From contig JAFGPH010000312.1 in NCBI GenBank assembly GCA_016926135.1, positions 1 through 20,900 on the forward strand: 20,900 bases of DNA, read 5' to 3'. A model generated the notes under the pieces. It was not told the origin of the DNA. It searched no databases and was given only the letters and a program-made list of their open reading frames with translations. Both the position numbers and the translations under genes were made by a program. The DNA is from Deltaproteobacteria bacterium. Its GTDB lineage: Bacteria; Desulfobacterota; DSM-4660; Desulfatiglandales; HGW-15. Of this stretch, positions 1 to 8,289 are shown one piece after another (the first letter of the stretch is position 1; every line of letters begins with the position of its first letter).

Positions 1-1465
1 GAGCGATGGCCGGGTCGGTGTAATAGGAGTCATCGGTGCTGTGGGTGGAGGATATCTCTTCAATGACCGTTCCCATAGTGGTGCCGAACGTGTGTCTCAC
101 TCCCCTCTCAACGGTGACAATCTCCCCCGCCCTGTGCTGGGTGATGGTCCCGTTGAGACTGATCCAGACCTCCCCATGGAGCACGTGAAAGGTCTCCTCC
201 TTTTGCGCGTGGCACTGCTCGGGGTGCTGTTGGCCCGGGAGAAGAACGAGGAGCTTCTTGCAGTATTCGCGATTCACGATGGTGATCATGGTGAGTCCGA
301 ATTCGTCGAAACGGTCGATCCCGTAATGGTGGGAGATTTCAAGATCGACCTTGGGCGGGACGACAACGCTGCTTTTCTTGAAAAAGTCCTTCACCCTCTG
401 CACGATGTCATAGATCTTCTCTCGAATCTCTCTGCGTGTCGTGTTCGAAGCGAGCAGCGGTGCGTTCAACCCAATGTCGGTGCGGGCGTAGAATTCTGTA
501 TATTTGGACATGTCATTCGCAGTGAGCTGGGCTTCAAAGGTCGGCATGGCAAAGAAGACGTCTGCCGTATCGATCCTCTCGCCTTTCACGATGGGTCGCT
601 TTGCGAACGCCCCCCTGCGCAGAGACCGCAACCCGGCCAATTCCGTTTCGCTGAACTCCGGACGCTTCCCGGATACACCGCAGATGTGAATTGCCGACCG
701 GGCGGCGCCGAGCCAGCGTCGAACCTGCTCCGGCGAGGCCGAATAGGCGTTCAGCGGATGCTGCTCGGTGGGGATGCCGACGTGCTTTTCCAGGATGGTG
801 GCCCCCGCAGCAATCGCCATCTTCACACCCTCCACATTGTCCGGGCCTTCATGGGTGGAAAAGCCGATGTTCACACGGGGATATCTCTGTATCAGAAGAC
901 GGATCTGGTTCAATTGAAGATGGGCATCGGGGGTGGGGTACTCTCCCACGCAGTGCATGAGGGCGAAATCCTTGCCCCGGTGATCGAAGAAGCTGACGAC
1001 CTTGTCGATATCGTCCAGCGGCGCACCCGCTGTGGATGCGATGATGGGTTTTTGGGTTCTCGCCACACGCTCGAGGAGCGGCCAATCGGTGAAAGAGCAG
1101 CTCGCAACCTTGATGATGTCGAAATCATGCTCTTCAACAAGATCCACGGAGGCCTCATCGAAGGGCGTGCAGATCGCTATGAACCCGAGCGCCGTCGTCT
1201 GGTCCTTGAGCTTCCTGTATTCGTCTCGATCCAGGCGGGTCTCGGAGAAGCGTTTGATGTACTTGAACTCGTTTCGACCCTTGAAATCAGGGTGTATAAA
1301 GGTGTCCAGATCGCGATACTGCAGCTTCACGGCAAAGTGGAAGGGGAAATCCTTGCTGACATCATGCATCTCCCGGATGATCCTGCGCCCATGCTCGACG
1401 TCCCCCATGTGGTTGTTGGCCATCTCAAAGACGAACAAGGGTTGAACGGACTCAAGGTCTCTCAT
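1..1465 (-). CDS. NeuB-family sialic/nonulosonic acid synthase with C-terminal cupin (partial, 3' end off window)
   Basis: The family condenses phosphoenolpyruvate with an N-acetylated hexosamine to make a nine-carbon sugar acid in the cytoplasm. Visible in order: a NeuB TIM barrel (about residues 10-260) with EMANNHMGD at 14-22, CTPFDE at 99-104, HCVGEYPT at 171-178, GFSTHEG at 201-207 and EKHVG at 226-230; a SAF/antifreeze-like segment (about 280-340, with KRPIVKGERI); and a cupin (about 400-475) with metal-type residues H419, E423/E424 and H427 and a following HG. The ATG at 1465 has GGAGG six bases upstream (complement of 1472-1476). The frame stays open to base 1, so at least 488 codons are present. 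It lies 16 bp after the epimerase stop, probably in the same operon. A NeuB with a cupin tail beside CDP-dideoxyhexose genes is uncommon; the exact substrate cannot be read from sequence. Confidence 0.88.
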   Translation of the reverse strand, partial: MRDLESVQPLFVFEMANNHMGDVEHGRRIIREMHDVSKDFPFHFAVKLQYRDLDTFIHPDFKGRNEFKYIKRFSETRLDRDEYRKLKDQTTALGFIAICTPFDEASVDLVEEHDFDIIKVASCSFTDWPLLERVARTQKPIIASTAGAPLDDIDKVVSFFDHRGKDFALMHCVGEYPTPDAHLQLNQIRLLIQRYPRVNIGFSTHEGPDNVEGVKMAIAAGATILEKHVGIPTEQHPLNAYSASPEQVRRWLGAARSAIHICGVSGKRPEFSETELAGLRSLRRGAFAKRPIVKGERIDTADVFFAMPTFEAQLTANDMSKYTEFYARTDIGLNAPLLASNTTRREIREKIYDIVQRVKDFFKKSSVVVPPKVDLEISHHYGIDRFDEFGLTMITIVNREYCKKLLVLLPGQQHPEQCHAQKEETFHVLHGEVWISLNGTITQHRAGEIVTVERGVRHTFGTTMGTVIEEISSTHSTDDSYYTDPAIA

Positions 1466-1481
1466 AAACAGCCTCCTTCCA

Positions 1482-2567
1482 TCACGTCATTCCTGACAGG
1501 CTCGGGCACTGGAGTCCGGCAGAGTACCACTGCACCGTCCGCCGGATGGCTTCAGAGAGAGGGGTATATTGCCTAAGCCCCAACTCCTTGAGGGCCCTCT
1601 GGGTGGAAGGCACATAGCGTTGGACCACGCCGCCGGGAGCCGGAAGTCCGGCGATCTGCACGCGGACGGGCGGGGTAAACGCCTCCGCGACCCGTCGGGC
1701 CAGATCCTCAATCGTCAGGTCTTGCTCGGAGCCCACATTGTAAGGGCGGCAGGGTTTCCCTTGAAAGAGAATGGTCCACAGCCAGATTGCCAGGTCCGCG
1801 CCATACAGGTAGGAGCGGTGGGCTTTACCGTCCCCCTTGACTCGGACGGGCCCGCCGTTCATCCCGTCGCGGATAAAATTGCCGATTGCATAATGAATGT
1901 CAAGAGGCAGATAGGGTCCGACAAAGGAGAATCCACGGGCGATCTTCCCCTCGATTCCATGCCGTCGAGCGTACATGGCACACAGATGCTCGGCTTGCAG
2001 TTTCGCCTTTCCGTAAGTGGCATCGGGATCACCGGACCGGGGGACCCCGGCATAATCCTCGGGGAGATGAGCCACCTCGGGGGGTTGCCTCCCGTAGACG
2101 GCACCGGTGCTGGTCAACAGGAATTTCCGCGCCCCGCAGTGTTTCGCAAAATCGAGTGCTCGCCGGGTCCCCTCCACGACTGTGTCCGCAATCACGAGCG
2201 GGTACTCGGGGTTGCGTTTGTCGCTGGGTGTCGCCGCGTGAACGGTGTGGGAAAACGGGCCCTCTGGAAACGGAAAAGACCGCACCTCGCCCACATGAAA
2301 GCGAATCGAAGGATGGGATGCCAGGTGGGGGGCCTTCCGGGCGAAGGCCTCCGGATTCCGAGTCAGCACAAGGGCATGGGCGCCCAGATTCAGCCTGTCA
2401 TTGGCCCAGGCAAAGCTCTCCAGCAACCAGCTGCCGAAAAACCCGGTGCCCCCGGTGATGAAAATGCGCCGACCCCGAACCTCCTCCCACAGATCGACCG
2501 TCTGATCGAGAATGAGATCCAGGTCGGAGGCCAGGGGGTGAGTGCAGGCAGTTACCATGTCTTCCAT
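1482..2567 (-). CDS. NAD(P)-dependent sugar-nucleotide epimerase/dehydratase (extended SDR)
   Basis: This 361-residue extended short-chain dehydrogenase has the Rossmann motif GGTGFFG at residues 39-45, an active-site STGAVYG (S153/T154) and the YxxxK pair Y185/K189 (TYGKAK). It follows rfbF directly, and its start overlaps the rfbF stop. ATG 2567 gives a 16-base overlap and ATG 2558 a 7-base overlap; I chose 2567 because GGGAGG lies about 11 bases upstream, but the second is possible. Position in the operon suggests it acts on the CDP-4-keto-3,6-dideoxyhexose made by RfbF-RfbG-RfbH, as a 4-ketoreductase or epimerase similar in role to paratose, abequose or tyvelose enzymes. That role is inferred from context. 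The same frame stays open far upstream through rfbF, which is a shadow. Confidence 0.85.
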   Translation of the reverse strand: MEDMVTACTHPLASDLDLILDQTVDLWEEVRGRRIFITGGTGFFGSWLLESFAWANDRLNLGAHALVLTRNPEAFARKAPHLASHPSIRFHVGEVRSFPFPEGPFSHTVHAATPSDKRNPEYPLVIADTVVEGTRRALDFAKHCGARKFLLTSTGAVYGRQPPEVAHLPEDYAGVPRSGDPDATYGKAKLQAEHLCAMYARRHGIEGKIARGFSFVGPYLPLDIHYAIGNFIRDGMNGGPVRVKGDGKAHRSYLYGADLAIWLWTILFQGKPCRPYNVGSEQDLTIEDLARRVAEAFTPPVRVQIAGLPAPGGVVQRYVPSTQRALKELGLRQYTPLSEAIRRTVQWYSAGLQCPSLSGMT

Positions 2568-3334
2568 GGTGGATTGCCGCCCTCCCACAACGACTCCAGG
2601 TATTTCAGATCGCGGAGGGTGTCCATGCACTGCCAGAAGCCTTCGTGGCGGTAACCGTAAAGCTGACCCTCCCGGGCCAGGTTCTCCATGGGGCCGTGTT
2701 CCCACATCACATCGTCCTGAATATGGGCGAGCGCCCCGGGTTCGATGACAAAGAAGCCGCCGTTGATCCATCCTTCCTGCAGGGTGGATTTCTCCTTGAA
2801 ATGCCGTATCCGATTCCCATCGAAATCCAGTGCACCGAAGCGGGCAGGAGGCCGGACCGCTGTAAGCGTGACCAGGCCGCCATGGGCGCGATGGAAGGAA
2901 AGGAGATCCGCCAGATTCACGCTCCCCACGCCGTCGCCGTAGGTCATCATGAAGGTGCGCCCGCGGATCAGGGATTCCAGACGTTTGATCCGCCCACCGG
3001 TCAGCGTCTCCTGTCCCGTGTCCACCAGATGGACCTGCCAGGATTCGGTTTCGTTGCGGCTGAGGGTTCGGACCCGGCCGTTTTCCAGGGAGACCGCAAA
3101 GTCCCGGTCCAGGGCGTAGAAATCGAGGAAGTAGCGTTTGATCTGTTCTCCCTTGTATCCCAGGGCCAGGACGAATTCCTGGAACCCATACCGTGAGTAG
3201 TGTTTCATGATGTGCCACAGAATGGGCCTGCCTCCGATCTCCACCAGGGGCTTGGGCCGGACTTCCGTCTGCTCGGCCAGCCGGGTTCCCATTCCGCCGC
3301 ATAGAATCACTACGGGCATGTCTTTGTGATCCAT
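2552..3334 (-). CDS. rfbF: glucose-1-phosphate cytidylyltransferase
   Basis: It makes CDP-glucose from CTP and glucose 1-phosphate, the first step toward CDP-3,6-dideoxyhexoses. The 260-residue length matches the family (about 257). It has the nucleotidyltransferase signature GGMGTRL at residues 13-19 followed by RPKPLVEIGGRPILWHIM, and later MTYGDGVG and INGGFFVIEP, which are typical of RfbF. The frame is open to 3418, but the ATG at 3334 has AAGGGG about four bases upstream and starts right before the conserved core; residues upstream come from an intergenic AT-rich repeat. It lies about 150 bp downstream of rfbH and overlaps the next gene, so it may have its own promoter, though I see no clear one. 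Confidence 0.93.
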   Translation of the reverse strand: MDHKDMPVVILCGGMGTRLAEQTEVRPKPLVEIGGRPILWHIMKHYSRYGFQEFVLALGYKGEQIKRYFLDFYALDRDFAVSLENGRVRTLSRNETESWQVHLVDTGQETLTGGRIKRLESLIRGRTFMMTYGDGVGSVNLADLLSFHRAHGGLVTLTAVRPPARFGALDFDGNRIRHFKEKSTLQEGWINGGFFVIEPGALAHIQDDVMWEHGPMENLAREGQLYGYRHEGFWQCMDTLRDLKYLESLWEGGNPPWKTW

Positions 3335-3356
3335 CGTTTCCCCTTCGAATCGTAGA

Positions 3357-3425
3357 GCGAAACTTGAAGATTCTTCCTGGACTTCGTAATTCGAAATTCC
3401 TTGTTCGATATTCGACATTCGGTCT
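3357..3425 (-). repeat. AT-rich intergenic repeat of the TTCGAAATTC/ATATTCGA type
   Basis: The 150-bp gap between rfbH and rfbF contains a low-GC stretch with repeated TTCGA, ATATTCGA and AATTCGAAATTC words in a GC-rich locus. Translated it gives phrases such as NVEYRTRNFELRS or MSNIEQGISNYEV. From memory, such phrases occur in many wrongly extended proteins of Deltaproteobacteria and Planctomycetes, which suggests a dispersed intergenic repeat. It artificially extends both the rfbF frame and the downstream epimerase frame. Boundaries are approximate. Confidence 0.45.
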
Positions 3426-3483
3426 TGGTTGCGGCTGCGAGCCGCGTTGGGATTTTGGGTTCACACGTTACGGTCTCACGCGT

Positions 3484-5157
3484 TCACCTTGTCAATTGAG
3501 CGACGCCCTTGTGGATCTCTTCGACCATGTAGTTTATCCGCTCCGGCGTCAGACCGGGGTAAACTCCGACCCAGAAGCTGTCGTTCGTGACCCGGTCCGT
3601 TTCCGAAAGGGGACCTGCGATGCGGTATCCCTCCCCGGTTGCGCGCATCTCGTCGAAACAGGGGTGCCTGATGATATTGCCGCTGAAGAGTGTGCGCGTC
3701 TGGATTCCCCGGGATTCGAGCCGGGCGACCACGGTCTCCCTGTGGACGGTCGATCCCTCCCGGACCGTCAGGGGAAACCCGAACCACGAGGGATCCGCCC
3801 CTGCCGTAGGTTCCGGCAGGATGAGAACCGATGTCAGATCGGCCAGACCTTCCCGGAGCAGGGTCCAGTTCCTCTTGCGTGCCTCGATGAAACCGGGGAG
3901 TTTTTCAATCTGAGCGCACCCAATGGCCGCCTGCATCTCCGTGATTTTCAGATTGTAGCCGAGGTGGGAATACACGTACTTGTGATCGTATCCGTAAGGG
4001 AGTTCCCCTGACTGTCTCGAGAAGCGTTTGCCGCAGGTGTTGTCTCTGCCCGGAGGACACCAGCAATCGCGGCCCCAGTCCCGCAAGGATTGCACAATCC
4101 CTTTCAGATCCGGGTCGCTGGTGCAGGCGGCCCCTCCTTCACCCATGGTGATATGGTGCGCCGGATAGAAGGAGAAGGTGGAAATGTGGCCGAATGTGCC
4201 CACCATGGACGAGTGACGGGTTGCATTCGCCTCTCCCGGGAAGGGGGAGGGGGCGTAAGCGGAGCCGAGGGCGTCACAGCAGTCTTCGATCAGCCAGAGT
4301 CCGTGCTTCCGGCAGAAAGAGAGGACACGGTCCACGTCAAAGGGATTACCCAGGGTGTGGGCCAGCATGACCGCTCTCGTCCTGTCGGAGAGGGCCTGTT
4401 CCAGCCGGATGCAGTCGATGTTGTACGTGGGCAGCCGGATGTCCACAAAGACGGGGATGGCCCCGTACTGGATGATGGGTGCCACCGTTGTGGGGAAGGC
4501 TGCGGCCACGGTGATGACTTCATCCCCCTTCCGGATGCGGCGCTCCCCCAGCCGGGGCGATGTGAGGGCCATGAAGGCAAGAAGATTGGCCGAAGACCCC
4601 GAATTTGTGAGGAAGCAGTATTCCACCCCCAGGAAGGAGGTGAATGCCTTCTCAAATGCCTCTGAGTAACGGCCGGAGGTGAGCCAGAAATCGAGCCCGG
4701 CGTTGAGCAGGTTGATCAACTCCCGGTCGTCGTAAACGCGTCCTGCCACAGGCAGCCTGGATTTCCCGGGCACGAAATCCCCGCCCTGATGTGCGGCAAG
4801 GTAGTGGCTGCGTACCATCAGGGCCGCCACTTCTCTGAGGACCCGGTCCAGCTTGGCCTTTCCCATGCGGGCCGCACGCGAGCAGTCGTTTCCGGCCAAC
4901 GTGACGATGCGATCCGCCCGGAGGATGTGTGGCCCCCCCAGGTCACCCCAGGCAAGGTCGGCGCTCTCAACCCGCAGGGCATTCCCGAGCTGGACAGAAG
5001 AGGCGTCGTCCGGGGTCATGGAGACGACCATCACCGTCTCGGCGGATTCCCCCACATGGATCACCACCGCGGGATGGACCTGCTCGCCCGAAATCCCGCA
5101 AAAGGGTTTGTCGACAAAAACGATGTCACCGATCTGCCAGTCCAAGCGGTTCCTCAT
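3484..5157 (-). CDS. rfbH: CDP-4-keto-6-deoxy-D-glucose-3-dehydrase (E1) with N-terminal MazF/PemK-like domain
   Basis: RfbH/E1 is a PMP-dependent [2Fe-2S] enzyme that removes the C3 hydroxyl of CDP-4-keto-6-deoxyglucose. From the ATG at 5157 the protein has 557 residues against a usual length near 437. Residues about 103-557 are RfbH: GRYSEAFE, NSGSSANLLAFMALTSP, LAHTLGNPFD and SFYPAHHITMGEGG, with His (H334) where other aminotransferase-fold enzymes carry the PLP lysine. The cluster cysteines are C294, C365, C367 and C375; the C-x1-C-x7-C part is intact, while the first gap is 70 instead of 57 residues because of an insert. Residues about 8-101 (GDIVFVDKPF, PAVVIHVG, HILRADRIVTLAG, ARMGKAKLDRVLREV) resemble a MazF/PemK domain. 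Alternative GTG starts at 5190 and 5181 overlap the rfbG stop; none of the three starts has a strong Shine-Dalgarno sequence. Confidence 0.9.
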   Translation of the reverse strand: MRNRLDWQIGDIVFVDKPFCGISGEQVHPAVVIHVGESAETVMVVSMTPDDASSVQLGNALRVESADLAWGDLGGPHILRADRIVTLAGNDCSRAARMGKAKLDRVLREVAALMVRSHYLAAHQGGDFVPGKSRLPVAGRVYDDRELINLLNAGLDFWLTSGRYSEAFEKAFTSFLGVEYCFLTNSGSSANLLAFMALTSPRLGERRIRKGDEVITVAAAFPTTVAPIIQYGAIPVFVDIRLPTYNIDCIRLEQALSDRTRAVMLAHTLGNPFDVDRVLSFCRKHGLWLIEDCCDALGSAYAPSPFPGEANATRHSSMVGTFGHISTFSFYPAHHITMGEGGAACTSDPDLKGIVQSLRDWGRDCWCPPGRDNTCGKRFSRQSGELPYGYDHKYVYSHLGYNLKITEMQAAIGCAQIEKLPGFIEARKRNWTLLREGLADLTSVLILPEPTAGADPSWFGFPLTVREGSTVHRETVVARLESRGIQTRTLFSGNIIRHPCFDEMRATGEGYRIAGPLSETDRVTNDSFWVGVYPGLTPERINYMVEEIHKGVAQLTR

Positions 5158-5177
5158 CGGTGAAAGTTTGCCGCGGT

Positions 5178-6278
5178 TCACAAAGCCCACGGCAGGCCGG
5201 CACGTCCTGCCTTCTCGGCATAAGCGCGAATCTGATCGCGGCAGACTTCGATCATATTCTGAGCCGTGGGCCGGGCGTAGAACGTCTTGTACCAGTCAGT
5301 GGTCATTGCCAGGGCCTCGGCGGTCGGAAGGAGGTCTCTCCATCCCAGGCAGGCATGCGCCTTGTCGCAGCAAAGCCTCAGGGTGCCTGCCTCGTGGTAG
5401 CGCTCCGGGGCGGCTTCTTCTTTCCAGGCACCTCTGCCCCAGAGGCCGATCAGCGTTTCCACCACTTCCCCCACCGTGAAACCCTGGCCGGAACCGGGAC
5501 CGAAATTCCACGGTCCGCTGTATTGCTGGGGAGACTCCCAGATCCGCCGGCCCAACCACAGATAGCCGCTCAGGGGCTCCAGGACATGCTGCCACGGCCG
5601 GACCGCATTCGGCATGCGGATGCGAACGGTCTTCCCTGAACTCAGGGCACGAATACAGTCGGGTACAAGCCGATCCCTGCCCCAGTCTCCTCCCCCGATG
5701 ACATTGCCGACCCTCACCGATGCCGCACCCACTCCCGCGTCTGTGAAAAAGGATTTGAGATAGGAAGAGGAGACGATCTCGGCGCAGGCCTTTGACGCGC
5801 TGTAGGCGTCGTGTCCACCCAAGGGGTCGTTTTCCCGGTAACCCCATACCCATTCCCTGTTCTCGTAACACTTGTCGCTGGTCACATTGACGATCACCCT
5901 CACATCCGGCGCAAAGCGTGCGGCCTCCAGGACGTTCGCCGTGCCCCCCGCATTGGTGTCAAAGGTCCCCAGGGGGTCCTCATAGGACAGTCTCACCAGG
6001 GACTGGGCCGCAAGATGGAACACCATCTGAGGTTTCTTTTCCTGGAAGACGGCTGAGAGGTGATGTTTATCCCTCACATCGCCGTGACGATGATCGATGT
6101 GGCCCGCGAGACCACATGCCTCGAAGTTGTTGGGATGACTGGGCGGGTCCAGGGAATACCCGGTGACTGCGGCCCCCAGTTCCGTGAGCCAGATGCAGAG
6201 CCACGATCCCATGAAGCCGGTGTGCCCGGTCACGAGAACGCGCTTGCTGCCGTAAAAGTCTTTGAACATGTGCTTCAT
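5178..6278 (-). CDS. rfbG: CDP-glucose 4,6-dehydratase
   Basis: It converts CDP-glucose to CDP-4-keto-6-deoxyglucose, the substrate of RfbH. The 366-residue extended SDR has the Rossmann motif GHTGFMG at residues 18-24, the TSDKCYEN active-site block (T133, D135, K136) typical of CDP-glucose dehydratases, and Y159/K163 in AYSASKACAE. GNVIGGGDWGRDRLVPD is another family block. ATG 6278 is used, with a second in-frame ATG at residue 4. It is the first gene of the minus-strand unit rfbG-rfbH-rfbF-epimerase-neuB and is divergent from the glycosyltransferase gene at 6577, with about 300 bp between them. Confidence 0.94.
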   Translation of the reverse strand: MKHMFKDFYGSKRVLVTGHTGFMGSWLCIWLTELGAAVTGYSLDPPSHPNNFEACGLAGHIDHRHGDVRDKHHLSAVFQEKKPQMVFHLAAQSLVRLSYEDPLGTFDTNAGGTANVLEAARFAPDVRVIVNVTSDKCYENREWVWGYRENDPLGGHDAYSASKACAEIVSSSYLKSFFTDAGVGAASVRVGNVIGGGDWGRDRLVPDCIRALSSGKTVRIRMPNAVRPWQHVLEPLSGYLWLGRRIWESPQQYSGPWNFGPGSGQGFTVGEVVETLIGLWGRGAWKEEAAPERYHEAGTLRLCCDKAHACLGWRDLLPTAEALAMTTDWYKTFYARPTAQNMIEVCRDQIRAYAEKAGRAGLPWAL

Positions 6279-6576
6279 TTCGCCGGGGAGTCAGTGGTTC
6301 CGTTACAGAACACTACCACATAACGGCTGGCCGCTTCAAGTGGGGCTCTCATGAATGCCGTTGACTTGGATATCACGAAGCTGTACCTTTTTGTATCATT
6401 TCAAAGGCATTGGGGCCTTCTCTCCATCCCGATGAAGCAAACGAGGAATACCGGCTACGATCTCATCCTTCTCATCCAAGGAAAGCATACCGACGCCAGC
6501 CGAGTCAAGCAGAAGCAGCAGGGCGACGGAGTTCCCGTGCGATCCGGGTGGCGAGGGGAGGGTTGGGCTCTCCCGG
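6279..6576. other. Divergent intergenic region between rfbG and the membrane glycosyltransferase
   Basis: This roughly 300-bp stretch contains no gene I can support. A frame from 6351 to 6680 exists on the plus strand but has no family features and overlaps the glycosyltransferase. TTGACT at 6361-6366 followed 17 bases later by TACCTT is a weak promoter candidate for the plus-strand gene. On the minus strand no promoter is convincing. The region should hold the control elements of both divergent units. Confidence 0.4.
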
Positions 6577-8187
6577 GTGCTGGACTGGTGCGAGATCGGC
6601 CTCTGCGGGTTGATGTGCCTCTTCGGTGTAACCTGGATGCTGTTCATCCTGGCGAGCGCAGGGCCGCTTTGGCGCGATGAACTGTCCAGCCTGAATCTGG
6701 CTCAGACGGCATCCCTGGCGGGACTGTGGGATCACCTCGTCAATGATTCCTGCCCTGTTCTCTGGCCGATCGTCCTGCGGGCGTGGGTTTCCATGGGCTT
6801 CACCGATGATTACCAGATTCGTATCCTGGGTTTTGTGATAGGCATGGGAGTGTTGAGTGCCCCTTACATCATTGCGCATTGGATGAACCCGCGTACACCG
6901 ATCCTTTCCGTTTCCCTTCTGGCGTTCTCACCGACGGTGCTGTTCACGGTCAGCTCTCTGCGGGCATACGGTCTTGGCGCGTTGACGCTGCTCTTTACCA
7001 TGGGATTCGCCTGGCGGGTTGTGGAACGTGATTCGCCCGCCCGTCTGTCCTTTCTTTTGGCTGCGAGCATCCTTGCGGCCCACTCCATGTACGCTTCCGT
7101 TGCGTTCCTGGTGGTGATCCTGTCTTCGGGTACGTTGGCTCTGCTTTTGCGCCGCAGATGGAGATCGGCGGCATGGATCGTAGGTATCGGATGTATCAGC
7201 TTGGGGTCTATGGTCATCTACCGACCGATCATTAGGCAGGCCGGTGAAACACTCGGCCTTTTTCAGATTCCCTTTGACGTCGGCCTGATCGCAATGGCAG
7301 TGACCTATTCCGTGAGTACCGGCGGGCCATTTCAACTGTGGGCGTGGGGAAGCCTGATCTTCCTTGGGGCAATGGCTGCAATGGGTTCATGGGTGCGGAA
7401 GCAGTCACTGCGTCCGGGTGAGCGGGAAGGCGGGATGATGCTGTTCTCTCTCCTGGTGATGCTCGCATCCCCTGTCGCATACGGGGCCCTGCTCCTCCAT
7501 CTGAGGGTCCCCACCCAGTTCTGGTATTACGGGGCCCTGATGGCTGTGGTGGCGGTCGCGATAGATGGAGTGCTGGGCGGTCACTGGCGCTCTCCATTGC
7601 TGAGGGGTTGCCGTCTAATCCTTGCACTGCTTATTGCCGTCACGGCGATCCCTTCCGTATGGAAGGAAGTCCAGAGTCGGCGCACCAATATGGATATCGT
7701 GGCCGGTGAGCTCATGCTGAAAGCGGGACCGAGGGATCTGATTATTGTCGTCCCCCTGTATTATGGAACCGCTTTTGAGCGATACTATACCGGAAGGACC
7801 CCATGGATGACGCTGCCGCCCGTGGAGAGCGCGAAGTGGGGCCTTTTCGAGGCTGTCAAAAAGGCCATGTTGAAGGATGACCCCTTGGGGGAGTTGCTCT
7901 TGCGATCCGGTGATACACTTCGCTCCGGGAATCGGGTTTGGATCGTAGGGGGGATTATCCTGGTTGAACCGGAGAAGGTTCCGCCGGCACCTCCCCCTCC
8001 TCCCTCAGGTCCGCTGGGTTGGAACCATACACCCTACACCATTTATTGGTGCATGCGATTGAGCATGTTTCTGAAAAGCCACGCCGGGGGCATCCACAAG
8101 GTTTCGGTTGATCCGGGAATTCCTGTTAATCCCTTTGAGAATGTGTCTCTGATCATGTTTTCTCCGCCACCCGGGCAGCGCGAATGA
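6577..8187 (+). CDS. GT-C fold membrane glycosyltransferase (GT39/ArnT-like)
   Basis: This is a 536-residue integral membrane protein with about ten hydrophobic segments in the first 380 residues and a soluble tail. After the first membrane helix comes LWRDE (R33, D34, E35), the acidic pair in the first outer loop that marks GT-C enzymes using a polyprenyl-phosphate sugar donor. Such enzymes move a sugar onto lipid A, O-antigen or proteins on the outer side of the inner membrane. The start is a GTG without a strong ribosome site, and an in-frame ATG exists at residue 13. The tail has a proline run (PPAPPPPP, near residue 470). It sits between two minus-strand sugar-nucleotide units and converges on the GT39 gene. 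The acceptor is unknown. Confidence 0.75.
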   Translation: MLDWCEIGLCGLMCLFGVTWMLFILASAGPLWRDELSSLNLAQTASLAGLWDHLVNDSCPVLWPIVLRAWVSMGFTDDYQIRILGFVIGMGVLSAPYIIAHWMNPRTPILSVSLLAFSPTVLFTVSSLRAYGLGALTLLFTMGFAWRVVERDSPARLSFLLAASILAAHSMYASVAFLVVILSSGTLALLLRRRWRSAAWIVGIGCISLGSMVIYRPIIRQAGETLGLFQIPFDVGLIAMAVTYSVSTGGPFQLWAWGSLIFLGAMAAMGSWVRKQSLRPGEREGGMMLFSLLVMLASPVAYGALLLHLRVPTQFWYYGALMAVVAVAIDGVLGGHWRSPLLRGCRLILALLIAVTAIPSVWKEVQSRRTNMDIVAGELMLKAGPRDLIIVVPLYYGTAFERYYTGRTPWMTLPPVESAKWGLFEAVKKAMLKDDPLGELLLRSGDTLRSGNRVWIVGGIILVEPEKVPPAPPPPPSGPLGWNHTPYTIYWCMRLSMFLKSHAGGIHKVSVDPGIPVNPFENVSLIMFSPPPGQRE

Positions 8188-8218
8188 ATCGGGAAACGGG
8201 AGAAAATGGACTTGTTTG

Positions 8219-8264
8219 ACCCCCCCAGTGAGGCGGTCCTCCCACAAGCGCCCGCTGGGGGGGT
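8219..8264. terminator. Hairpin between two convergent genes
   Basis: ACCCCCCCAG at 8219-8228 and CTGGGGGGGT at 8255-8264 form a perfect 10-bp stem around a 26-base loop. It lies in the 102-bp gap between the stops of the convergent genes at 8187 and 8290. There is no long T tract on either side, so a bidirectional terminator role is inferred from placement and stem strength only. Confidence 0.5.
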
Positions 8265-8289
8265 GAAACGGAACGAACGGACAGGCTTC

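Noticed and set aside
41..1576. Long plus-strand frame of 511 codons
   Set aside because: It is the antisense shadow of the NeuB gene, which shows clear family motifs and a good ribosome site; the plus-strand product has no recognisable features.
2568..3464. N-terminal extension of the epimerase frame (660 codons in total)
   Set aside because: This part overlaps rfbF in another frame and reads as arginine/proline-rich nonsense; the real start is next to the rfbF stop.
6351..6680. Plus-strand frame of 109 codons upstream of the membrane glycosyltransferase
   Set aside because: No family features, no good ribosome site, and it overlaps the glycosyltransferase start.
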